From: Kutzneria sp. CA-103260
GTDB lineage: Bacteria > Actinomycetota > Actinomycetes > Mycobacteriales > Pseudonocardiaceae
Direction: 5' to 3'
NCBI RefSeq assembly: GCF_018263855.1
Contig: NZ_CP073318.1
Coordinates: 4,836,001-4,900,000, forward strand
DNA length: 64,000 nt
Shown: positions 1-9,935 of the stretch, piece after piece
How the letters are laid out: each line of letters starts with the position of its first letter
Position numbering within the stretch: the first letter of the stretch is position 1
The notes under the pieces: generated by a model
Databases searched by the model: none
What the model was told of the DNA's origin: nothing
The model's input: only the letters and a program-made list of their open reading frames with translations
Translations under genes and position numbers: made by a program

Positions 1-305
1 CCGCCGGCCGAGTGGCCGACGAGCACGATCCGCTTGCCGGGGAACAGTTCCACGGCCTTGTCCACGCCGGCGGCGACGTCCTCGAAGATCACCGGCCACT
101 CGCCGCCGTTGCCGATCCGCCGGTACTCCAACGAAACCACCGACAAGCCCTGGGCCACCAGGTATTCCGCGAACGGCACCAGGTACGACCGGTCGTAGCG
201 GACTCGCCAGTAGCCGCCGTGCACCAGGACCGCAACGGTGTCGGAGCCGTTGTCCCACACGTCGACGACCTGATCCGCGTGGTCGCCGTAGTCGACTGTC
301 CTCAT
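1..305 (-). CDS. kynB: Kynurenine formamidase-like alpha/beta hydrolase (partial, C-terminus outside window)
   Basis: Reading leftwards from an ATG that overlaps the kynureninase stop by 4 bases (ATGA), about 101 residues are visible before the window edge. They contain an oxyanion-type HGGYW motif near residue 33 and a GHSAG nucleophile elbow at the very end, both typical of alpha/beta hydrolases of the arylformamidase type. The family hydrolyses N-formylkynurenine to kynurenine and formate. Position as third gene after tryptophan dioxygenase and kynureninase supports that role. Substrate assignment rests on context; the catalytic Asp and His lie outside the window. Confidence 0.8.
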   Translation of the reverse strand, partial: MRTVDYGDHADQVVDVWDNGSDTVAVLVHGGYWRVRYDRSYLVPFAEYLVAQGLSVVSLEYRRIGNGGEWPVIFEDVAAGVDKAVELFPGKRIVLVGHSAG

Positions 306-1477
306 GCCAGAATCTCACCCAGAATCTCGGCCGCCCGCAAGGCGTCCGCGAACCGGGTGTACAGCGGCGTGAAGCCGAAGCGCAGCAGGTCCGGCGGACG
401 GTGGTCGCCGACCACTCCCCTGGCGATCAGCTCGGCCATCACCTTCTCGGCGTCCACACAGGACAGTGACACCTGGCTGCCGCGGTCCTCGCCGGCCGGC
501 GTGACGCTCCTGGCCGCCGGGGCCAGCTCACGCGCACAGTCGACGAAGAATTCGGTCAGAGCCAGGCTTTTCGCTCGCAGCTGGGCCAGATCGACGTCGT
601 CCCAGACGTCCAGGCTGGCGTCCAGGGTCAGCAGCGACACGATCTCCGGCGTGCCGGCACGGGCCTTGGCGATGCCTTCCGCCGCAACGTATTCCGGGTC
701 CATGGCGAACGGCTCGCGATGCGAGCACCAACCGCCGAGCGGCTGGTCCAGCACCGGCAGCAGGTCCGGCCGGACGGCGAAGAAGGCCGGCGCGCCCGGG
801 CCGCCGTTGAGGTACTTGTACGTGCAGCCAACGGCGAAATCCACGTTGTGCTGCAAGAGATCGACCGGCAGCGCACCGGCGCTGTGCGACAGGTCCCAGA
901 TCACCCGGGCCCCGGCCGCGTGCGCGGCGGCGGTGAGAGCTCCCATGTCGTGCAGGCGGCCCGAGCGGTAGTCCACGTGGTTGAGCAGCACCACCGCGGT
1001 GTCGTCGCCCACCTCGTCGGGAACGTTCTTCGGCTCAACCGGGCGGATCGTCGCCCCGGTCAGCCGCGCCGCCGAGGCCGCGACGTAGCCGTCGGTCGGG
1101 AAAGTCGTGGCGTCGACCAGGATCTCGCCGCGACCGGGCGTCATCCGCAGCGCCGAGACGACCGCCCGGAAGATGTTGACGCTGGTCGAGTCGCCGACCA
1201 CGACGTGGCCCGGGGCCGCGCCGACCAGCGGGGCGATCCGGTCGCCGATCCGCTGCGGGGCGTCCCACCAGCCTTCTTCGGTCCAGCCCCGGATGCGCAT
1301 CCGGCCCCACTGCCGGGTCAGCACGTCGGCGACCCGGGCCGGCACGTGCCGGGGCAGCGCGCCCAGCGAGTTGCCGTCCAGGTAGATCACGCCGTCGTCG
1401 AGGTCGAACAGGTCGCGCTTGGCGGCCAGGGGATCGTTGGCGTCGGCCTTCGCGGCCCGCTCGGCGAGCTCAGACAT
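302..1477 (-). CDS. kynU: Kynureninase
   Basis: A cytoplasmic PLP-dependent enzyme of 391 residues that cleaves kynurenine (or 3-hydroxykynurenine) to anthranilate (or 3-hydroxyanthranilate) and alanine. The fold-type I signature DLSHSAG and the Schiff-base segment TYKYLNGGPG (Lys about residue 221) are intact. The N-terminal YLDGNSLG is also family-typical. Length is normal for the family (about 400). The start ATG overlaps the end of the dioxygenase gene by 8 bases and the stop overlaps the formamidase start, so the three genes are translationally coupled. Together they convert tryptophan to anthranilate. Confidence 0.95.
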   Translation of the reverse strand: MSELAERAAKADANDPLAAKRDLFDLDDGVIYLDGNSLGALPRHVPARVADVLTRQWGRMRIRGWTEEGWWDAPQRIGDRIAPLVGAAPGHVVVGDSTSVNIFRAVVSALRMTPGRGEILVDATTFPTDGYVAASAARLTGATIRPVEPKNVPDEVGDDTAVVLLNHVDYRSGRLHDMGALTAAAHAAGARVIWDLSHSAGALPVDLLQHNVDFAVGCTYKYLNGGPGAPAFFAVRPDLLPVLDQPLGGWCSHREPFAMDPEYVAAEGIAKARAGTPEIVSLLTLDASLDVWDDVDLAQLRAKSLALTEFFVDCARELAPAARSVTPAGEDRGSQVSLSCVDAEKVMAELIARGVVGDHRPPDLLRFGFTPLYTRFADALRAAEILGEILA

Positions 1478-2282
1478 GGCTGCGCGCCGTCCACAGCTCA
1501 GGGAACACGACCTTGTTGGCCCGCTTCTCCAGCCAGGCCACGCCGGCCGAGCCGCCGGTGCCGGGCTTGGCCCCCATCGCGCGGCGGGTGGCCAGCAGGT
1601 GGTCGGTGCGCCATCGGCCCACCAGCTCGGCGACGTCGGTCAATGCCTCTCCCAGGGTCACCAGGTCATCATGCCGTGGATCCTGGTAGATCTCCGTCCA
1701 CGTCGCCTCGACGCCCGGATTCTCCTGGTAGCGCTGGGAGACGTCGCGGTCCAGCACCTCGGCCGGGATGTCGAAGCCGCGGCGGTGCAGGAAGCGCAGC
1801 ACCTCGTCGTACAGGCTGGGCTCGTGCAGCGCCCGCTCCAGCTCCCGGTGCACCTGCGGGACCGCCTTGTGCGGCTGGAGCAGGCTGACGCTCTTGTCGC
1901 CCAGCACGAACTCCAGCTGGCGGAACATCGCCGACTGGAACCCCGAGCCCTCGCCCAGCGCCGAGCGGTAGGAGTTGAACTGGCCCGGCGTCAGCGAGGC
2001 GATCGGCTGCCAGGCGGCGTTGAGCGCCTTGAGCTGCGGCTGGCTGCGGCGCAGCGCCGCCAGCGCGTCGCCGAGGCGGTCCTGGCGCAGCGCGTCGCGG
2101 GCGGTGCGCCACTCGTGCACGAGCAGGGTGAACCACAGTTCCATCACCTGGGTGGTGATCAGGAACGCCATCTCGGCCGGGTCGTCGGACCAAGGCTGTT
2201 GCAGGGACGTCAGCACCGAGGCGTGCACGTACTGGTCGTACGGGCTGGCCTCGGCGAACTCCAGCTTCGGCTCGGTTTTCAC
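1470..2282 (-). CDS. kynA: Tryptophan 2,3-dioxygenase
   Basis: A haem enzyme opening the tryptophan indole ring to N-formylkynurenine, first step of the kynurenine route. Family motifs are clear: ELWFTLLVHEW near residues 48-58, FNSYRSALGEGSGFQS in the middle, and GTGGSAG near the C-terminus. The probable proximal haem histidine is in RTDHLL. The GTG start (VKTEPKLEF) is chosen because no ATG lies in frame before the divergent regulator. It gives 270 residues, normal for bacterial TDO. Oddity: the distal-pocket HQ of many TDOs is TTQ here (Thr44 at the usual His). It is the first gene of the kyn operon. Confidence 0.93.
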   Translation of the reverse strand: MKTEPKLEFAEASPYDQYVHASVLTSLQQPWSDDPAEMAFLITTQVMELWFTLLVHEWRTARDALRQDRLGDALAALRRSQPQLKALNAAWQPIASLTPGQFNSYRSALGEGSGFQSAMFRQLEFVLGDKSVSLLQPHKAVPQVHRELERALHEPSLYDEVLRFLHRRGFDIPAEVLDRDVSQRYQENPGVEATWTEIYQDPRHDDLVTLGEALTDVAELVGRWRTDHLLATRRAMGAKPGTGGSAGVAWLEKRANKVVFPELWTARSHV

Positions 2283-2393
2283 CCGGACATCGTCGCCCGA
2301 TCGAGGGACGTTCGGAATGGCTGTCGACAGGTGCCGGTCGCCATTTGCTTGTTGGTCGTAAAGATGTGAGCGGTTACGGCTTACACTCGTGAG

Positions 2394-2849
2394 ATGGAGC
2401 TGGACAACCTCGACTGGGGCCTGCTGACCGAGCTCCAGGCCGACGCCCGGACCTCGTTCAACGAACTCGCCCGCCGCCTCGGCGTCTCCGCTCCCACCAT
2501 CGCCCAGCGGGTGCGCCGGCTGGAGGAGTCCGGCGTGATCACCGGCTACCGCGCCACCGTCGACGTCTCCGCCGTCGGCCTCGGCGTGCAGGCCCTGGTC
2601 TCCATGCGCTGCTACGGACCGCGCTGCATCACGCTGCAACCCGAGCGGGTCGCCGACTTCGCCGAGATCCTGTCCATCGTGCGGCTCACCGGCGACGTCT
2701 GCTCCATCGTGCACATCGCCGCCCGGGACGTGCAGCAGCTCACCGCCGTGTTGGAACGCCTGTGGGGCTACGGCGAGACCTCCAGCGCCATGATTCTGTC
2801 CTGGCCGGCCCCACCCCGGCCGGTCACTAGGGCAGCATTGGGGCTGTGA
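2394..2849 (+). CDS. Lrp/AsnC-family transcriptional regulator (probable kynurenine operon regulator)
   Basis: 151 residues with an N-terminal winged HTH (LDWGLLTELQADARTSFNEL, then RLGVSAPTIAQRVRRLEESG) and a C-terminal RAM-type effector domain. It is transcribed divergently from tryptophan dioxygenase with about 110 bases between the starts, the usual arrangement for a KynR-like regulator responding to kynurenine or a tryptophan derivative. The target and ligand are inferred from position only. Its stop overlaps the GTG of the next gene by four bases. Confidence 0.85.
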   Translation: MELDNLDWGLLTELQADARTSFNELARRLGVSAPTIAQRVRRLEESGVITGYRATVDVSAVGLGVQALVSMRCYGPRCITLQPERVADFAEILSIVRLTGDVCSIVHIAARDVQQLTAVLERLWGYGETSSAMILSWPAPPRPVTRAALGL

Positions 2850-3427
2850 AGATCATCGTCATCGGCGCCACCGGCACCCTCGGCCGGGCCGTCAGCACCG
2901 CCCTTTCCGTTCGCCACGAAGTGATCCCCGCGTCCCGCCGCGGCCCGATCGCCGTCGACCTCGACGACCCGTCCTCCATCGACGCCCTGTTCGCAGCCGT
3001 GCCTGACGTCGACGCAGTCGTGTGCTGCGCGGCCAGCGGCCCCCTGCTCGACCTCGCCGCCGCCACCGACGCCGAGTTCGCCGCGGGCCTGTCCGGCAAG
3101 CTCCTCGGCCAGGTCGCCCTCGCCCGCCGGGCGCTGCACCACTTGCGGGACAACGGATCCATCACCCTCACCGGCGGCACCTTCGCCGCTCCCCTGGCCG
3201 GCGGCTCGCTCGGCGCGCTGGTCAACGCCGGCCTGTCCGGCTTCGTCACCAACGCCGCCGCCGAACTGCCCCGCGAGCTGCGCCTCAACCTCGTCGCCCC
3301 CGGCTGGCTCCGGGAAACCCTGGTGTCACTGGGCATGGACCCGGCCGACGGCACACCCGCCGCCGACGTGGCCCGGCACTACCTGGCCTGCGTCGAGGGG
3401 ACGGAGAACGGCCTGACCATCAGCTGA
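2846..3427 (+). CDS. Short-chain dehydrogenase/reductase family protein
   Basis: 193 residues beginning with a Rossmann motif GATGTLGRAV and ending in a substrate-loop region (LRLNLVAPGWLRETL). It is shorter than classical SDRs (about 250) and resembles the short NAD(P)-binding SDRs. No clear YxxxK catalytic pair is seen (the central segment reads GGTFAAPLAGGSLGALVNAG), so enzymatic activity is doubtful. It starts with GTG overlapping the Lrp gene stop (GTGA), implying co-expression with that regulator. Substrate unknown. Confidence 0.75.
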   Translation: MKIIVIGATGTLGRAVSTALSVRHEVIPASRRGPIAVDLDDPSSIDALFAAVPDVDAVVCCAASGPLLDLAAATDAEFAAGLSGKLLGQVALARRALHHLRDNGSITLTGGTFAAPLAGGSLGALVNAGLSGFVTNAAAELPRELRLNLVAPGWLRETLVSLGMDPADGTPAADVARHYLACVEGTENGLTIS

Positions 3428-4823
3428 GGTGGCGGATCATCGGCCACATCCGGGCCCAGCTGCCGACCGGCTGCTCGCAGCGAAAGATCGTGGCGTGGTT
3501 GGTGGTCTCCTCGTTCTGCACGCCGTCCGGCATGGTGATCGGCGCGATGGGCTGAACGACCCGCCAGCCCCGGCGCAGTTGGTCGGCGGTGAACTCCCCG
3601 ACGCACAACACCGTCGGCGAGGTGCCGGGCGGCGGGCCCCAGTCACCGTAGGCGTTGTGTCCACTGTAGACGTTGGCGAGGCCGCCGATGATGGTCAGGG
3701 CGCCCGCCTCGCCGTAGTTGCTGGTGAAGACCGGAGTGCCCGGCGGCATCGTCTGCTCGGCCCGTTTCACCTGATCCACAAACTCCGGCCAGCCGTAGGT
3801 CTCCGTCGGCTCCGGGTCGATCGCCCGCAGGTGTGTCTGCACCGACGGCGGCAGGATCGGCAGCGTCAGGAACACGGCCACCACACCGGTTGCCGCGACG
3901 GCGATGATCCACCCCTTTGGCGCCGCACCCTTCCACACCGCGCCGGCCGCGAACAACAGCGCCAGCACCGGCGCCGTGTAGTACGACTTGCCGCCCGACA
4001 GCGTGAAGACCACGGCCGTCACGATGACCACCACCAACAGCCAGCGGTGCTCGCCCTTGGCCAGCCAGCGGGCGCCGAGCACCCACACCGCCACCAGCGG
4101 CGGCCCGGCCAGCAGCAACGCCAGCACCACCAACTGGACCGACGACCCGGGGATGCCACCGGTCCGGTTCGACAACACCGCCGCCATCCCGAACTCGGGC
4201 CAGCCGTTGGCGAACTCCCAGATGATGTTCGGCAGCGCGATCACCAGCGCGAGCCCCGCGGCCAGCCACGGTCCTCCGGTGCGCAGCACGTCCCGGCGGA
4301 AGATCAGCAACCCGATCCCGATGCCGGCCAACAACACCACCACCGTGGACTTGTTCTCCATGCCCAGGCCGGCGATCATCCCCGGCAGCAGCCACGCCCT
4401 GACCGTGCCGATCCGCACCGCGCGCGTCGCCGTCAGGAAGACAGCGACCCACACCACCTGGTCCAGCACCGTCGTGCCGAACAACAGCGACGCCCCCACG
4501 AACACCGGCGACGCCGCCACACAACCCGCCGCCAACGCCTGGGCCTTGCGGTTACCGCCCAGCTCCGCCGCCAGCATCGCCGTCAACACCACGCAGCCCA
4601 CCTGCGCCGCCAGCGCCAGGATCCGCAGTGCCAGCAGGTTTCCCGCCAGGGCCGCGAGGACCGGCGTCAGCGGGGGCTGGTCGACGTAGCCGAACGCGGG
4701 ATGCTGGCCCGAGGTGACGTAGTACAGCTCGTCACGATGCCAGCCGTAGCGCAACGCCACCGCCAGGTGCACCACGGCGGCCACCGCCGCGACGATCAGG
4801 ACCGGCCGCCAGGCTGTGCCCAT
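3420..4823 (-). CDS. ArnT/PMT-like (GT39-type) membrane glycosyltransferase
   Basis: A polytopic membrane protein of 467 residues starting at ATG (MGTAWRPVLIVAAVAA). The first periplasmic loop carries the acidic pair HRDELYY and GYVDQPPLTP, typical of polyprenyl-phosphate-sugar-dependent transferases of the GT39/GT83 type. About ten hydrophobic segments follow and then a soluble C-terminal domain of roughly 120 residues. It probably transfers a sugar from a lipid-linked donor to an exported acceptor. Donor and acceptor are not deducible. A longer reading upstream would run into a large inverted repeat, so the internal ATG is preferred. The 3' end overlaps the SDR gene convergently by 8 bases. 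Confidence 0.8.
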   Translation of the reverse strand: MGTAWRPVLIVAAVAAVVHLAVALRYGWHRDELYYVTSGQHPAFGYVDQPPLTPVLAALAGNLLALRILALAAQVGCVVLTAMLAAELGGNRKAQALAAGCVAASPVFVGASLLFGTTVLDQVVWVAVFLTATRAVRIGTVRAWLLPGMIAGLGMENKSTVVVLLAGIGIGLLIFRRDVLRTGGPWLAAGLALVIALPNIIWEFANGWPEFGMAAVLSNRTGGIPGSSVQLVVLALLLAGPPLVAVWVLGARWLAKGEHRWLLVVVIVTAVVFTLSGGKSYYTAPVLALLFAAGAVWKGAAPKGWIIAVAATGVVAVFLTLPILPPSVQTHLRAIDPEPTETYGWPEFVDQVKRAEQTMPPGTPVFTSNYGEAGALTIIGGLANVYSGHNAYGDWGPPPGTSPTVLCVGEFTADQLRRGWRVVQPIAPITMPDGVQNEETTNHATIFRCEQPVGSWARMWPMIRHLS

Positions 4824-4842
4824 GCCGCGCGTTCCGCGCGGG

Positions 4843-4943
4843 GCGAGGTCGCTTCTAAGCCGGTCTCTTCGCCTTGGTCGGAAAAATCGCTGAAAAGACG
4901 CGATTTTCCCGACCCGCGGCTCCAGAGACCGGCGCGACCTCGC
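4843..4943. repeat. Large imperfect inverted repeat (about 101 bases)
   Basis: Three paired blocks nest around a short centre: 4843-4852 with 4934-4943, 4860-4868 with 4924-4932, and 4877-4890 with 4900-4913 (one mismatch). The loop is 9 bases. It lies between the end of proline dehydrogenase and the start of the GT39-like gene, both on the minus strand. It could be a terminator for the proline genes, a folded 5' leader, or a MITE-like remnant; no terminal duplication was obvious. Confidence 0.7.
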
Positions 4944-4999
4944 ACGTGACACACCGGGACTCTACATTCGGTGTGCCCGAAAGCGTGACCGCCGCAGTG

Positions 5000-5929
5000 T
5001 CAGCTCTTGGTGGCCAGCGAGCGGAGGAAGAAAGCGACGTTGGCGGGACGCTCGGCCAGGCGGCGCATGAAGTAGCCGTACCACTGGTCGCCGTAGGGGA
5101 CGTAGACCCGCAGCGTCTTGCCGGCGGCGGCGATCTGGCGCTGGGCGTCGGGGCGCACGCCGTAGAGCATCTGGTGCTCGTAGGTGTCGGGCGTGCGGCC
5201 GGCGGCGTCGGCCAGGTCGGCGGCGATGGACACCAGGCGCGGGTCGTGGGAGGCGACCATCGGGTAGCCGTCCCCGGCCATGAGGATCTTCAGGCAGCGG
5301 ACGTAGGACCGGTCCACCTCGGACTTGTCCTGGTACGCAACGGTTTCCGGCTCCTTGTAGGCGCCCTTGCACAGCCGCACCCGGGAGCCGGCGCCGGACA
5401 GGTCCCGGCAGTCCTGCTCGGTGCGCCGCAGGTAGGCCTGCAACACGGCGCCGGTGGACGGGAAGTCGACCCGGAGGTCGGCGAGGATGCCCAGGGTGGA
5501 GTCCGTGGTGGTGTGGTCCTCCATGTCCAGCGTGACCGTGGTGCCGACGGCGGCGGCCGCCTCGCCGATCAGCCGGGCGTTGTCCAGGGCGATCTTCTCG
5601 CCGTCCTTGGGCAGCGACTGGCCGACCGCCGACAGCTTCACGGAAACCTCGGCGCCGGCCGACAGCCCGGTGTCGCCCAGCTCGGCCAGCAGCCGCTCGT
5701 AGGCGTGCACGGTGGCGGCGGCCTGCGCGGCGTCCATGGTGTCCTCGCCGAGGTGGTCGAGCGTGACCTTGCGGCCGTCGCCGATCAGCGACGCGGTCAC
5801 GGCCACGGCCTCACCCAGCGACGAGCCGGCCACGAACCTGCGCACCACCGGCTTGGCCAGTGGGGTGCGCTCGACGGCCTGCCGGGCCAGCGGTGAGCGG
5901 GCGGCGGCCAGCAAAGCGGTGCGCAGCAT
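5000..5929 (-). CDS. Proline dehydrogenase
   Basis: A monofunctional FAD-dependent enzyme of 309 residues oxidising proline to delta-1-pyrroline-5-carboxylate. The TIM-barrel family features are present: LDMEDHTTTDSTL, the flavin/substrate segment RLCKGAYKEP, and the C-terminal MRRLAERP substrate-binding arginine region. Length matches actinobacterial ProDH. A good AGGAG lies upstream of the ATG. It is the downstream partner of the P5C dehydrogenase gene on the same strand, separated by 87 bases that contain a strong hairpin. Confidence 0.94.
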   Translation of the reverse strand: MLRTALLAAARSPLARQAVERTPLAKPVVRRFVAGSSLGEAVAVTASLIGDGRKVTLDHLGEDTMDAAQAAATVHAYERLLAELGDTGLSAGAEVSVKLSAVGQSLPKDGEKIALDNARLIGEAAAAVGTTVTLDMEDHTTTDSTLGILADLRVDFPSTGAVLQAYLRRTEQDCRDLSGAGSRVRLCKGAYKEPETVAYQDKSEVDRSYVRCLKILMAGDGYPMVASHDPRLVSIAADLADAAGRTPDTYEHQMLYGVRPDAQRQIAAAGKTLRVYVPYGDQWYGYFMRRLAERPANVAFFLRSLATKS

Positions 5930-5962
5930 GGGATCTCCTCACTTTCTGTCACCAAGTTTGGT

Positions 5963-6011
5963 CACATGTGGCGCGCATGTGGCGTTGTGGGCCACATGCG
6001 CGCCACATGTG
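5963..6011. repeat. Perfect 21-base inverted repeat built from CCACATGTGG-like units
   Basis: Arms 5963-5983 and 5991-6011 are perfect reverse complements with a 7-base loop. Each arm contains ACATGTGGC and CATGTGGC units. It sits between the P5C dehydrogenase stop and the proline dehydrogenase start. Related units recur at 9339-9393, at the far end of the same proline locus. It may attenuate transcription between the two genes or bind a regulator. Confidence 0.8.
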
Positions 6012-6016
6012 GCGTT

Positions 6017-7642
<1,626 letters not shown>

Positions 7643-7762
7643 TGGCACTCCTTCGGCGTCGTCGTCGATGGGCAAAGGCTATGCAGCGCCGACCGGCGGT
7701 GTGTTGTTCGGACGGCTAAGCTTGCCGGTGCCGGGTTGTCCGGGTGAACAAAGGAGCGGATC

Positions 7763-9316
7763 ATCAGCGGGTCGAGCGTCCAGCAGCTGCTGCTCGCCCT
7801 CGGCGAGCCGTTCGTCGAGGTGCTGACCGCCCCCGACGGCCTGGACGCCGAAGTGCGGGACGTGGTGATCCTCGATCCCGACGACGCCCCCGACTCCCGC
7901 CCCGGCGACCTGGTGCTGGTGATCGGGGCCCGGGGCAAGTCCGCCACCGCGCACGTGCGGGCCGCGGGCAAGCGCGGGGCGACCGCCGTCGCCGTCAAGG
8001 ACGCCGAGCCGTTGCGGCAGGCCGCCGCCGACGCCGGCGTGGCCCTGCTGGATGTCCGCTCCGAGGTGCGCTGGGAACAGCTGGAGTCGTTGGCGCGCAA
8101 TGTGGTCAGCACCGCTCGGGGCACCGCCGACGCCGATGCCGGCGAGGTGCTCGGCGACCTGTTCTCGTTGGCCCAGACCATCGCCGCCCTGACCGGCGGC
8201 AGCGTCAGCATCGAGGACACCGCCAACCGCGTGCTGGCCTACTCGCGCTCCTCCGACGAGGTCGACGAGCTGCGCCGGCTGTCCATCCTCGGCCGCCAGG
8301 GGCCCGAGCCGTACCTCGCGATGCTCCGGGAATGGGGTGTGTACCAACGACTTCGCTCCGGCGAGGACGTCGTGCACATCGACGAGCGGCCCGAGCTGGG
8401 CATCAAGCGCCGGATCGCGGTCGGCATCCACGCCGGGTCGCAGCCGCTCGGCACCGTGTGGGTGCAGGAGGGCAGTCACCCACTGACCGAGCACGCCGAC
8501 CGCGCGCTGCTCGGCGCCGCCCGGATCACCGCGCTGCACCTGGTGCAGCACCGCAACACCGCCAGCGCCGGCCTGCGGCTGCGGGAGAACCTGCTGACCG
8601 GCGTGCTCGACGGCCGCATCACCGGCGTCTCCGTCGCCGGCCAGATCGGCGCCGACCCCCTCAAACCCGCCGCCGTCGTGGCTTTCCTGTTGCGCAGCAC
8701 CGATCGCACCCGCTCCGAGGTCGAGTTGCACCGGGCCGAGATGATCAGCATCGTCTCCGTGCACGCCGCCTCGTACCGGCGGTCCGCACTCGTCACTCCC
8801 ATCGGCGGCCGGGTCTACGTGCTGCTGCCCGAGGTTTCCGACGCCGGCACCGTCACCGCCATGACCCGCGACGCCGTCGCCGCCACCAGCCGGCACCTCG
8901 GCCTCACCGTCCAGGCCGGCATCGGCTCCGTGGTCGCCGGCCTCGCGGATGTGCCGGTCTCACGCCAGGAGGCCGACCGCGTCCTCGACGCCATCGCCGC
9001 CCGCCCCGAGGTCGCCGTCGCCGCCCTGGCCGACGTGCGGACCCAGGTCCTGCTCAGCGAAACCCTCACCCTGCTGTCCGACAACCCCCGCATCCGCGAT
9101 CCCCGCCTCGATCCCCTGGCCGGCACCGACATCGGCCGTTCCCTGCTCGCCTACCTCGACGCCTTCGGCGACGTCCGCTCCGCCGCCGCCGGCCTGCACG
9201 TCCACCCCAACACCCTGCGCTACCGCGTCCGCCGCGCCTGCGAACTCAGCGGCCTCGACCTCGCCGACCCCGACCAGCGCCTGGTCGCCCAACTCCAACT
9301 CCGCCTCACCCGCTAA
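7763..9316 (+). CDS. PucR-family transcriptional regulator of proline catabolism, apparent AUC start
   Basis: A PucR-type regulator: N-terminal ligand domain (about residues 1-130), a central GGDEF-like/CdaR region, and a C-terminal HTH_30 (LLAYLDAFGDVRSAAAGLHV, then HPNTLRYRVRR). Divergent orientation from pruA matches known PruR-type activators of proline use. The conserved N-terminus (SVQQLLLALGEPFVEVL) lies before the first GTG at 7820, and a TGA closes the frame at 7745. Between them no ATG, GTG or TTG exists. AAGGAG at 7751-7756 stands 6 bases before ATC at 7763, so an AUC start is proposed. A CTG at 7787 or 7790, or a shortened protein from 7820, are alternatives. Confidence 0.82.
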   Translation: MSGSSVQQLLLALGEPFVEVLTAPDGLDAEVRDVVILDPDDAPDSRPGDLVLVIGARGKSATAHVRAAGKRGATAVAVKDAEPLRQAAADAGVALLDVRSEVRWEQLESLARNVVSTARGTADADAGEVLGDLFSLAQTIAALTGGSVSIEDTANRVLAYSRSSDEVDELRRLSILGRQGPEPYLAMLREWGVYQRLRSGEDVVHIDERPELGIKRRIAVGIHAGSQPLGTVWVQEGSHPLTEHADRALLGAARITALHLVQHRNTASAGLRLRENLLTGVLDGRITGVSVAGQIGADPLKPAAVVAFLLRSTDRTRSEVELHRAEMISIVSVHAASYRRSALVTPIGGRVYVLLPEVSDAGTVTAMTRDAVAATSRHLGLTVQAGIGSVVAGLADVPVSRQEADRVLDAIAARPEVAVAALADVRTQVLLSETLTLLSDNPRIRDPRLDPLAGTDIGRSLLAYLDAFGDVRSAAAGLHVHPNTLRYRVRRACELSGLDLADPDQRLVAQLQLRLTR

Positions 9317-9338
9317 CCCCCATCGCGCCCCCGGCAAA

Positions 9339-9393
9339 CGCCACATGTGCGCCACAGTCGACTCCAGACGCCACATGTGGACCACATGTGGCG
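9339..9393. repeat. CCACATGTGG-unit repeat / hairpin between convergent genes
   Basis: Copies of CGCCACATGTG begin at about 9339 and 9369, with an inverted copy at 9382-9393. The pair 9369-9380/9382-9393 is a perfect 12-base inverted repeat with a 1-base centre. It lies between the stops of the PucR and macrodomain genes and shares its unit with the element at 5963-6011. A bidirectional terminator is the simplest role. Confidence 0.75.
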
Positions 9394-9418
9394 GAAAAAG
9401 GGAGGGAGAGGAGAGGGG

Positions 9419-9934
9419 TTAGGGGAGGTGGGTGCGGAAGACGGTGTAGGCCTGCTGTCCGAAGAGGACGAAGCGCACCGTCTGCACCGACGTGTCGGCG
9501 GCCAGTTCGGCGGTCACCGTCTCCAGAGCAATCTTGGCCGCCGACTCCAGGGGCCACCGGTAGATGCCGGTGGAGATGGCCGGGAAGGCGACGGTGACAG
9601 CGCCGAGCGAAGCGGCCACGCGCAGGGAATTGCGGTGGCAGTCGGCCAACAGCGCCGACCGGTCCTCGGTGTCCGACCACACGGGACCGACGGTGTGCAC
9701 CACCCAGCGGGCCGGCAAGCGGCCGGCGGTGGTGGCGACAGCCTGGCCGACCTTGAGCCCACGGCCGTAGTGGCCGGCGCGGAGCTTGCGGCACTCGGCC
9801 AGGATCTCGGGCCCGCCACGGCGGTGGATGGCGCCGTCGACACCACCGCCGCCGAGCAGAGAAGTGTTGGCAGCGTTGACGATGACGTCCACCTGCTGCG
9901 TGGTGATGTCCCCCTCGACGATCTCGACGGGCAC
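9419..9934 (-). CDS. Macrodomain protein (O-acetyl-ADP-ribose deacetylase type)
   Basis: 171 residues forming one macrodomain. The family signature VEIVEGDITTQQVDVIVNAA opens the protein, followed by the catalytic loop NTSLLGGGGVDGAIHRRGG and the second ligand loop AFPAISTGIYRWP. MacroD-type proteins hydrolyse O-acetyl-ADP-ribose and remove mono-ADP-ribose from proteins. GTG at 9934, just after the upstream phosphoribosyltransferase stop, gives a compact start (MPVEIVEGDIT). A GTG 24 bases earlier overlapping that gene is possible. The two genes are probably co-transcribed. Confidence 0.9.
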   Translation of the reverse strand: MPVEIVEGDITTQQVDVIVNAANTSLLGGGGVDGAIHRRGGPEILAECRKLRAGHYGRGLKVGQAVATTAGRLPARWVVHTVGPVWSDTEDRSALLADCHRNSLRVAASLGAVTVAFPAISTGIYRWPLESAAKIALETVTAELAADTSVQTVRFVLFGQQAYTVFRTHLP

Positions 9935-9935
9935 G

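Noticed and set aside
12..971. Long plus-strand open frames antisense to kynU and similar long antisense frames throughout (for example 719-1888, 3429-4949, 5966-7747, 13193-15373, 52536-54428)
   Set aside because: They are rich in Arg/Gly/Ala/His repeats, have no family motifs, and sit opposite genes with clear motifs. They are a product of high third-position GC.
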